From Lepisosteus oculatus (lineage: Eukaryota; Chordata; Actinopteri; Semionotiformes; Lepisosteidae): DNA of 64,000 nt. The stretch's first letter is position 1. Each line of letters starts with the position of its first letter. A model generated the notes under the pieces. That model saw only the letters and a list, made by a program, of their open reading frames with translations, ran no database searches and had not been told where the DNA came from. Both the position numbers and the translations under genes were made by a program. Below are positions 46,129 to 57,700 of this stretch, piece by piece. The stretch is from contig NC_090698.1 of assembly GCF_040954835.1 (NCBI RefSeq), positions 46,386,284 through 46,450,283 of the forward strand, read 5' to 3'.

Positions 46129-48205
46129 GAAATACAAACATATCCAAAAACAATATAAAAAAAAACAGTGGGGTGTGAATTCGAGCACTGGTCTTGTTAC
46201 TTTTGGATGTGTGCTTACTTCATTCACCTACTGTAAGACGTTTTTTTTACACCAGAACCACACATCGTATTAAGAAAATAAATCTTTCCCGTTAAACATC
46301 TAGTAGCCAGTTCTGTCTAGTCCTTCTTGTGCCAGTTCTTCTAGAAAACGTCACCCATGTCATGAAATACAGTACATACTCTGTATGCACAATCCGTATC
46401 TCTACTGAATTTCTTTCAGTCTTCAAAGTACCTTTTTTTCTTCTTATGTTTTATGGTCCCAATAAATTAATTCCCTGATCACACTGTCTTTTCTTCTGAT
46501 ATTGCCAAGTTTTTGTCCTCTCTACCAGATTATGAACAGTGCATGATAAGGCTTTCTAGTAGTCTCACCTTGTAGTCTGTTTTCAGATCTGACCTTAAGA
46601 CCCTGGCAGTCACATAGATCTTATGATGTATTCTGCATGTTGTCTTCTGTATATTGATTTATTTGGTACAATGATCTCTCCTGTATGTAAAATAAAGATT
46701 AATAATCGGTATACATATCACATAGGTAATATCAATCGCCAGACAGGATTGTACTATAGGCATCTGGGTGTTTATGATGATTTTTTCATGTTAATTAGAA
46801 CAATAAAATTACAAACAAAATGTTTGGGTATAAAACAAGAAGTGTGTAGCTTACTCCCTTCAGCATTGAAGCAATACATAAGGTTTGCAACAGTAGTAAA
46901 ATCTCATTTATAATACTGCATTCATTTGTATTCACCATACCTCTAAACTTACATTAGGTAATTAAATGTTCAGACTTTTATAGTTCAGTCGATTGGTGAA
47001 TCCATAAAAATGAAAGATGTGAGAGATATTCTAGTTTTTAAAAATCCAAGGAGTGTAGATAGATAGGGTCAAGCAGTTTTTGTAGCAAAAGAGCCACAAC
47101 TTGAAACTAAAAGAGAATTAATTCTTGAAACATGCTGTGGTATTGATGCTTCAATAAAATGGCTGGGCTGCTTGTTACTTTGGAGAGCTGTGGGTGCTTT
47201 TAACAGGATTCCTAGTTAGGTGTCTTAAGGCCCAATCTGGGCTCCTTGAAGTAGCAGCTAGAAATGGGATCTATATACAGTTAGGGGTGGCTTCTCTTTG
47301 TTCTTCAGATTACAATCTGTATGTCTAATATTTTTTTTAAATCATCAAGGAGCTGAGTTGCATTAACATTCATCTTTTATAAACATGCTGCTTATAAACT
47401 CTGCAAGTACAAATCAGCAAATAGATAATATTAGCAGTAAGTACAGCCCCCTATTACTGTTTCTCCAGTTGTAAATTATAGAATAGAACTGCCTGCTTAG
47501 AGTTTGCTGCATTTTGGTTTATGAAATCATTAAGAAGAGATTTAGGACAGTCTATACAGGTCTGAATGTTTGTAATCCCATATTTTTCGTGTTTGATTTA
47601 TACATTCCATTACATCTGTCAATATGCGATGTTACTATTGTAATGCTTGAGTTGAGTACAGATAACACATCACAACTCTTTGAGGAGTTTTGCTTGAGTG
47701 TCAGTTTTAATACTTGTCATTTTTAAAGTAGCAAATCAGAATAGTTTGTAATGAAAACTGTGTTAAGTAAGTAGACTGGATCCAGTGATATCACTGTCCA
47801 AATTTGGACATTTTATTGAAGCAAACAGGATTTTACTGTTTGGACTCCTTGGAAGAGAAGGAGATTACATAAGCTTCTACTGTTCTTGAGTCCTCAGGTT
47901 CATGTTCTCCAAAGAAATGAAAGTGGAGATGATGAGCTGAGAACTGTACTTAAATTGAATACAAATTATCACTATATCAGCTGTCTGTCAACATGGTAGC
48001 TAAAACTGATCTACATGTTTTAAATGTCTCTTGCACTCTTTCTACATCAAATATTTAAGGATATTCAGATTCAATTACAGTACATGGAAATGATAAAATA
48101 TGTAAATTAGTAAAACATGCATTTGCTACAAAAACTGCTGTTTTTCTGGAAATCAGACATTGAGCATTAACAAGCACTAAGAACTTCATTGTTCCTGCCT
48201 CTCAG

Positions 48206-48317
48206 ATGGACAGAGATCCCTGGTCTCCCCACCTGAGTGGCTCCTCTGAGAAAGACCTGCAGTTCACTAGAACAATGAATATAAGTCAGAAAAATGCCAA
48301 ACGTGCCAAACGCATTG
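48206..48317 (+). CDS. Exon a (start codon) of copy B
   Basis: CCTCTCAG acceptor, immediate ATG, 37 codons plus one base, donor GTAAGT. It reads M-D-R-D-P-W-S-P-H-L-S-G-S-S-E-K-D and, near the end, K-N-A-K-R-A-K-R-I. It joins in phase to exon c (49215), giving a Gly codon. Same length as in copy D. Function of this N-terminus unknown. Confidence 0.63.
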
Positions 48318-51300
48318 GTAAGTACCTGATTTATACTTTCTAGACTATTAATTTCAGGCTGAGTAATGAGTTGAGAACTGTAGTTATCAGTGTGTATACA
48401 GTCTATTTTGAATTCTTTAGCTAATTCCGAATCCAGAGAAAAAGGAGTAATTTAGGCTTGCATTAACTCCACCAAAATCATTCCAAACATTTCTGTCCAT
48501 GGTGTGGTAAAAGAAAGTGAAGTACATTTCCCTCCTTGTGTGAGGAAAAAGACATGTGCTCCTGGTAGGGAGTAGTCTGTGTCAGTAACATACAGTATGT
48601 TGGCAGGGCTGGAGGAGGTGAAGTGGGCTGTGCGTGTGCAGTGCTATATGCATGAAACACCAGGCACATTGAGAGGTCTTGCATGATTAGCAGTTGCTGA
48701 ACAAAAATATTTTCTGCTGTCCCTGTCAGAGCTGAGGATGTGATCAAGATAAATTGAAATTAAGACTAAATTAACAGAGCTTTGATGGGATTAACCTGCT
48801 TTGCCAATGTGCACTGATTCCCATTATTGGTGTTTGTGTGGTCACCTGTTTTGTTGATTCCTGGCTTTTCAATGCATCTGCCCTCTGCTGCCTCTATTTC
48901 TTCTCCCCTGTCCCAAACTCTGTCATGGCAAAATACAGTAGCAGCTTGTTCTGAACTTGGCAGCAAGCTAGGGAGTAAGATTATTCCTCTTCAGAGACTG
49001 ATATTTGTAACTGATCAGTATTAAAGCAATGTTTCTCAACCCTGCTTCTGGAGTATCTTTTAGTTTTCCTTCCAGCTGGTGGTACAGTGGTGAGCACTGG
49101 CTCACTTCCTGGCGTGCTATCTGCAACACTAAATTAAATAAAGTGGTTAGAAAATAAATGTGATCTAGTTGCTTTTTTATTTTTCATGAATGCCTTTCCT
49201 ACTGTGTCCTTCAGGTGAAGCCCTTGAGAATTGCCCTGTGCTAACTAAAGCCACGCTTGTGCGTTCTCGCTGCTTCTCCAATGGAATCAAGCCTGTGCCG
49301 CCGAACGCCCAACCCAGGTCTGTCCATGACACACGGCCCTCAGAAATGTACACATTGCAGACACATTCAGAGCAATTAAAATGCTGCCTTTACAACTCAA
49401 GACGGTTGTGGCTTTCATAAACAGTGCACTGAAGCTCGTTTTCCAAACTTGTTACTCAGTTTTTGCTTACTGCCACACAGGTAGCCTACTACTTTTAGAA
49501 ACATCTTTTCTGTTTTTGTGTGGGGGCTGGAGTGAAGAGTGTTGATAAAATTAGCTTGTTGTTGTCCAAGCTTGCATCTTTTGTGGTTTTATGTGCTTCA
49601 AAGCAGGACTGTGAACTTGGCAAGGGAGTGAACACAGTTGACAACACTGCTCGAACTCTGTAAAGATGACAGAGCAGTGTTTATCATTTTTTCACTTTTC
49701 TCCACTGTCTCCATTTGTGTCTTGCCTGCAGGTCCGATAACTCCCCTTCATCAGTAGCAAGGCCTCGCTTGGCTGGAGTCCCCTCCAGAAGGCTGATGGC
49801 TGCTTCGAGAGTGGAGTACAGCCCCAACCAAGGTGCTGACAGCTGGAGCTGCTGGCCTGTCATTTGTTTGAATGTGTTTGGTTGTGTGTATGAGTGTGTG
49901 CTGAGTAACCATCTGTGGGACTGGGCAAAATGGAAAGTAACCTAATCAGTACAGCTCTAGGTTTGAGCAATACAGGACAGTAGAGGTTGAAACTTCCTGT
50001 CTGCTGGGACTCATTTAGAGTTAAAGAGATAAAGAAATAAAGAACTTGCCTATTTTCCTTCTTGGTCGGTTCTTGCATTTGCCCTCCTTGTGTTGAGGTT
50101 GGTGCGAGTGTCAGTGTGTCTGCTACTGTGGGCTGTGGTGTTGTGAGATTGGTGAAAAGGGTGACATTTCTGAAGGGTGTTGAGAAATTTTGACCTTGTT
50201 TTGCAGGGGTGACCTCAGATGTGAGTGAAGTGGGACAGCAACTGATCTATTCTAACGGGCCTGCTGAGCCTGAGGAGGACAGGCAGATAGTGGTGTCCCC
50301 TCCTGCTGCCAGACCCCCGGGCCGAGTGCCCCGCAGAGTGTCCAGAATCCCCACATGTGAGTCGGCAGCACCATTGGTTAAGATGTCACTAATGATAACA
50401 GGGACTGGTACCAGAGTTACATACTGTACAAAAGCTCACTGGTAACAAAAACTCTCTCATGGCCTGTAAAGAGGGATTTATTACAGACTTGATACTATTT
50501 CTTTCTGACATCCGACCTTCGTAACTGTATATAAAAAAAACTTACCTTTTTATCCATGATCCAGGATTCTCCAGCAGCATTGAAAAGAAATGTTATTATA
50601 ACTAATAACAACTAATCTGTTTCAAAGACCTTTAGAACTCTCAAGGACTTGTGAACTGATCTGTAGACAATGGGCACAAATCAAGCCGCGCTAGAGATAA
50701 CAGCACAACCCAGGATTTATTGAACTCTGAGGTGTGGCCATGCCAGTTCACATTACTGTACACATTACAGTTCCAGCTGTACCAACACACCAACAGATGG
50801 CGTGACAGAGTTTTGAGTATTGGGTGTGAAGTTTTGGTTCTGTGAGGCAGTAGATCATCAGGTGACAAAAGCTCACAAGGTGATGATATCTCCAGATTCA
50901 CCGAGAAAATCCCAAGGAGCTCCTTCAGAGTAAGCAAACTCATTTGCAGTAGATTCTGGCCAGAATACAGGTGGGTTTTGTTTTTGTTAACCCCAGCAAC
51001 TCTGCTTCCCCCACCCAGTTATCCCAGAGCCTTGCCAGCCCCAGGTTTCAGGGAAGAAAGGGCTCCTGAGGATGTCACAGAACAGTGGTGGAGAGGACTC
51101 GGACATGCAGTTCCTGAGCCCCACCAACCCTTCTGACAGAGAGAGAGGTGGAAGACTGGTAGTGGTTACAGTCAGGTTGATTTGCACAACTTGACTTCCA
51201 TGTGGTGAAAGAGCAGGGGACTTGATGTAGTGTTTTAGCAACAATGGCAACTTGTTAGGAAGACTGCCATCCTGACTAACCACTACAGCCTTCACAGTAG

Positions 51301-54300
51301 ACAAGCAGTCCTCACCCTTTATTCTTCTTAAAGGTGAAGTGGAAATATAGTTTCCTCTCAGAACGTTATGTTCAGACAGTATGTGTAAGCCCTGTCTGTG
51401 TTCTTCAGGTGAAGCCCAGGGAAGGACCTTCCCAGAGCTCCTCAGAGCCTCTCAGATGTGCTCCACAACCTGCCACTGTGTATTCAGTGGGATTAAACCC
51501 GTGCCCCCGATCTCTAGAGGCACAAAGCCCTTGCCCGTCAGGGACCAGGGCATGCCCAGGGACTCCGGAAAGGCCGGCCAGACAGGGCGCCCCTTGGAGC
51601 GCCCAACGGAAAATAACCTGCAGGTTTATGGAGAAGAGGAGGCAGTGGACTACGAGGAGGTCAGAACACACCAGGGCCTTTCTAACCCACATATCATCAT
51701 TTAAATGTGCAGAAAAAGGAAGGGATAAGAGCTTGCTTGTGTAGTTTTATTTGGTTATGTTCTTCAGGAGGTTTCAAGGTTTCATTCCCAAGTCTTTTCT
51801 ATTTTGCTTTGCACAAAAAGTACAATAAGCTGTGCGAATGCACTGGCAGTGAGAGCCCAGCTGGGTTAGGAACTGAGAAGGAATGTTAAAGGCTTGTGTC
51901 TTTTGTGTTCTTCAGAGGCCGAACTCCCTCAGGTTCCTGCAGTACACTGTGGCAGAGGAGCAAGACTTGCTCAGCTCACCCCCACACAACTTCCTCGATG
52001 GCATCAAAGCCGGGTCAGTCCACAACAGCTCATGGCCCACAGACACACGCCACCTTTACAAATAACAACGCCTACAAAAAAAGCTGAGACAAAAAAACCC
52101 AAAATATACTAAAAGCAACAGTTAACATAGTTGAGCTGCGTCAGCATGCATAGGCTTCAAAGGAACAACTAATAGATTTATTCCATGCTGAAAAGAGAAG
52201 AAAGAAAACACAAAGTTTCGGCTGTGGAGCCTTCTTCAGGTGTGAGTTAGTTAACATATTCAGAATGATGAAGTTGTCTGCTTGTGGATCATGCTGGCAT
52301 CTTTTTCTTTAGTGGCTTTTACATGCTCCATAGCAGGGCTGTGAACATGGTGATTTTTTAATGTCTCACTGACAGAAAGTGTCCTATATTTACAATGTTT
52401 TTTGTACAGATAAAACTTTGTGGAGGGCGCGGTGGACATCACAACATTCTTGCCTGTGGGGTTGGGGATCACAAAATTGACAGCTCTGTTCCAGCTCTGT
52501 AAAGATAACTGTCAGAGCAGTGCTGATCGTTATTATTTTTTTCACTTTTCTCCTCTATGTCTCTGTGTCTTCCCTGCAGGTCCGATAACTCCCCTCCTTT
52601 AGCAGCAAGACCTCGCTTGGCTGGAGTCCCCTCCAGAAAGCTGATGGCTGCTTCCAGAGTGGAGGACAGCCCCAACCAAGGTGCTGACAGCTGGAGCTGC
52701 TGGCCTGTCATTTGTTTGAATGTGTTTGATTGTGTGCTGAGAAACCAGCCGTGAGACTGGGCAAAACTGAACAGTAATTAAACATTACAGCTTGGGTTTT
52801 GAATGGGGCAGTCTGTTTCAGTTTTTTCTTTTCTAGACTAGATTACTGCATTTCCTACACAGTAGCTGTTCATTATTGCTGCCTACTGGGTCTTATTTAG
52901 AGATAAAGAAATAAAGAATAACACCTGCCCACATTTTTCTCAGTTGATTTTGGCATTTGTACTTCGGCATGAGTGTCAGTGTGTCTGCTGTTGTGGGTTT
53001 TGACAGGTGAAGGGTGTTGAGAAATGCGGACTTTGTTTTGCAGGGCCTGGTGAGCCTGAGGAGGACAGGCTGATAGTGGTGTCCCCTCCTGCTGCCACAC
53101 CCCCGGGCCGAGTGCCCCGCAGACTGTCCAGAATCCCCAGACGTGAGTCGGCTGCACCATTGGTTAAGATGTCACTAATGATAACAAGGACTGGCTCTGA
53201 AGGATAATTTCAAAACACAGACATCCCATTCCAATTGGTCAAATTCCCATGCATGAACACAACCTACTGTACGTGATTTCTTCTCCTATTATTATTTTCT
53301 GAGGAAAAACAGAGGAAAATTAACTATTAAGCTTTGATTCTTTGTTAAATTATGCGTTATGTGATGCATTATGTGATAGTTAGCCCACAGAGGAATGATA
53401 ATATCAGATGGGAATGCAAGCTTTAACTAATCTAATGTAGTCAATGTGACTCTGGATCATGATGATAGACTGTGATAGACTCTGTGTCAACAAATGTGTA
53501 ACTTTGGGAGAGATGTGATGTTTTTTAAGTCATAACAATTTGTTGGTATAATTTCTGAGCCTCAATTTGGTGTGTTGCTTTAAGTCTAATCTGGCTATTA
53601 TCACATTATTACTTTAATATTGTTGTGTCCATTTCAGTGATGCCTATCAGACCATGTAATTAAATCATATATTCCAACTCACTAAAACATTGCTTTGGTC
53701 ACTTTGCCTCTATAGGAGTGTTGGGGAGCTCCACTCGTGTTGCTTCTCATCAGAGCCTGATGTCGTGCCCTGGGCAAGGCATCAGCACTGGCAACACAAG
53801 TGTCGAGCCCCTGGCGCGAGTCTATGGGCAGGCAGTCCAACAGAACAGTTACCCCCAGGTCCAGGAGGTTAGTAAGAGTTCCTTATTTCTCTTTGCTTTT
53901 GTTTTGAGTTTTTTACAAACAAAACTTTTGAGTTTCAAAAAATGCTCTGTAGGTCTTTCATTTTTGTGTTTCACCAATGTCCTAGTTTTTTATAATACCT
54001 TCTACAGTATATTTATTTATAAACACTTCACATCAAGACATCAAAAACAATTTAGACATCAAAAACAATCAAGATTAGTAATAATGTCTCCATCAGCATA
54101 TGTACTCTGTATACTGTAATGCCATAGCACACAAGTGTAACTACAGTATATTATGATCAAGTCCTGTCTACGTACTGACCTAATATTCACAACAACAGTA
54201 TTTGAAGCCCTATACAGACAGTATTCTGGAATAGAATATTAGAGTATTTAGATATAAAAAATACAGCCTGGAAATGAATTGACCCAATAATAACAAACAG

Positions 54301-54684
54301 CAAAAATGTCTTCAGGGGTTCACTATATAGGAAATAATAATGATACAGGACTAATATGTTTCTTTTTCCATCTATAGTATATTTGGTATTTGAGGGATTT
54401 GATCATTTTGGGACCGGCCAGATTGCTTACAATGATCAGACGCAGTTATTTATCTCAGAAATTAAAACATTTTTACATTTTTGTAGACTCTGGTGGATAA
54501 CTTGTGAAAGCCTTTAGCTTGCTTTTAGAAAACACCTATCAAATCCCTTGCATGGCACTTTCATCTATGTACTGTACTTAATTATATCAGCAGCATTATA
54601 GAGTTGCCGTCATATGGCTGTAAGTTATGTTACGGCAGCAAAATATAGAGGAAACTCAAAATAAAATGCAAAAAGGCTTGCCAG

Positions 54685-54715
<31 letters not shown>

Positions 54716-57700
54716 TGCTTACACTTATATAGCGCTTTTCTGGACACTCCACTCAAAGCTCTTTACAGGTAATGGGGTCTCCCCTCCATCACCACCAATG
54801 TGCAGCATCCACCTGGATGATGCGACTGCAACCATAGTGCCCCAGAACGCTCACCACACATCAGCTATCAGTGGGGAGAAGAGCAGAGAGTAATGAAGGC
54901 AATTCATAGATGGGGATTATTAGGAGGCCATGATTGGTAAGGGCCAATGGGAAATTTGGCCAGGACGCCGGGGTTACACCCCTACTCTTTTTGAGAAACG
55001 CCCTGGGATTTTTAATGACCACAGAGAGTCAGGACCTCGGTTTTACGTCTCATCCGAGGGACGACGCCTGTTTACAGTATAGTGTCCCCATCACTATACT
55101 GGGGCATTAGGACCCACGTGGACCACAGGGTGAGTGCCCCCTGCTGGCCCCACTAACACCTCTTCCAGCAGCAACCTTAGTTTTAGCAAACTATGGAAGA
55201 TATTAACAGACGTTCGGGAGGGATAACAATGACAAGTCAATCTCACACAGCTGTTCCTAATCACCAGCATTATAAAACTAGCTACATACAGTATACTGAA
55301 CTCCAGCACCTCCCTTCGCATTTATCTCAAACATTCCTCCTACGCCCCATCTCCACCTTGCAGCTACCCCTCGGTTCACTCAAATGACTGGGGTTCGAGA
55401 CTGCTTGTCTTATGGCCAGGAGGCTGCCTATTAACCAGATGGGTTAAACCAAATTTTTCTAGGTAGGTATTGCTAGCATTCACAAAACATTCAGTTCTTG
55501 GATGTTGTTGTCCCTAGTGAAATAAATGTTATGAACACAACTCTACTGGCATCCAATAATAATATTTATAAGACGCAGTAGAAAAATATATATAGAATTT
55601 ATGGAAATGTCTTTAAATTGTGTTTGTGTCTTTAATGATTGGGATTAGACTCTGAATATACTGTATGCGTATGTATAATATTTTTTTTTTATAGTAGAAT
55701 TTTTTTTATACTGTACTCCCCCAAAAATACACACAACAGCAACCAAGTCCTGAGGGTGACAAGTAGTTAGAAAAATGTTTTGTTCTTCTCTTTTTAGAAA
55801 ACGTAAGTAAATTAAATCATATCTGTTCTGTCAATTTGTATGATTTTTTTTTTACAATCCAAGTTGTTTATGCTACAGATGATATATTCTTGTGCAATTT
55901 AGTTTTAGCTGAGATCTGAGCAGTTGATTACTCTAAACACTATCCTTTCCTTTCCTTTCACTATCCTGTTCCCAGGGTGATTTTATTGCTGGCTACACAA
56001 TTGCAATTTCTTTTTCTAATTTGCTAATACTGGCACTGACACTGATACTGACAATACATCAGTACTGTTTTTTTAGGTGGAGCAAGTACAAGTAAATGTA
56101 TATGAATACTATGAATCACAATTCAGTGCTGTGAAACAATTTATGTCATGGGGTCCAACAGTAAATATTTCAGAGGACTCAAAGTAAAAAAGTTTACCAG
56201 GATTAGTCCAGCTGGTCTCAAAACTGAGCCGGGCCAGGATTGCCCAGGGTTAACTTGTGCTTTTCTGTTATTACAGACACACAAGATGGGGCACGTCCAG
56301 GACCGGTGGAGGAGCGTGGGGAGTCTTAAGAAACGCCTGCGCATGATAGGGGGGGATGGATCTGCAGAGGAGAGGGATAACATCTCTTTTCCCCCTCTGA
56401 AGAGTACCCCCCATATCGCAGGTCAGATCAGCATCTCCCACACATCTGCACTGATTTTCTTTCTCACTTTCTTCCACCACTTTCTTTCAAGGTCAGGTTT
56501 TTTTCCTTCTTCTAGAGCTTTTTTACTGATGCCCCGAGGCAGACGCCTTTCACGATCTGCTTTAGTCAAATCAGTGGTGACCAAACTGATCACAGAACGT
56601 TTCCCCACTCTGTTGTGACCTTTAGATGAGCTGTCCCCTGCCCTTAAAGGGAAGAGAAGAGATGGTCCAGAGCAGCCTGGGCTGCAATCCTTCTCTAGGC
56701 CCGAGCTGGCCCTCACCCAGAGCCTTCAGTTTCTGGCCTCTGACGACTGGTAGGCATAAAGCAGTACAATCAGCATCCACCTATTCCGTTTTCTATGAAT
56801 ACAATTCTGACTAGTGAAAATACAGACCTTGTTGCCCATAGCTCTATACAGTTAGACCTCTTTCCTTGTCCTGGTTGATGTATTTCTTTCCGTTCACTGA
56901 ATTCAGGGAGAGGAAGGTTGATGGACTGAGCTTTATAAGGCGTCTGTCCCAGCATCACCCTGTCATCCTGATCAGCAGACTGCACGATGTCTCCCTGGCG
57001 CTCGTGCAGGAGGTGTGATCTCTCCAAAATATTAATTGTTCATTTGTATGATTGCTTTTCACTGTTTTTGTATCCATTCTGAACCATTCATATAGAATGG
57101 TTCAAGAGAGGGGCACAGACGAGGCTCTTCAGTGCTGACGGTGGTTTGCCTTTCCCCAGGTGAAGAACTTGCGATCAGCTGTGTCTAGGATGGCAGTGGT
57201 GTGTCTGGGAGACGTGTTCACCTTCCTGAAGAGAAGGATGGACCCGGAACTGGGGAACACAGTGAAGGTGCTGCTAGAGAAAGCCGGAGAATCGAACACA
57301 TTCATCCGACAAAGTGTAGACAGCACACTGGACTGCATGGTGCAGAGCTGTACCCCTGCTCGTGCAGTCAACGCGCTGCTGAATGGAGGTCTGAGGTGAG
57401 GGCAGAAATATACAGAATAGAATAATACCCAGAATCTTAGGGTCTGACTTCAGGAGCTCTGAAGGGTCATTTACGTTTCATGGAGCTTGAAATCAAAGCA
57501 TGTATTAAAGAATGTTTACTACAATGTTAATATCCATTCGTTTTCTAACCACTTTCTCCAATTTAGGGTCATAGGGTAGCTGGAGCCTATTTCTGCAAAC
57601 AGCGGGTGTAAATCAGCCCAAACCTTGGACTTGTCACCAGTCCGTCACAGGACAGACACACAGACACAGACACGTGCACACTCACACCAGAAACACATGA

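Noticed and set aside
48478..48747. Minus-strand 89-codon frame, also seen on the plus strand at 15547-15741
   Set aside because: It lies in the a-c intron of copies B and D on the opposite strand to the gene; conservation is due only to the duplication.
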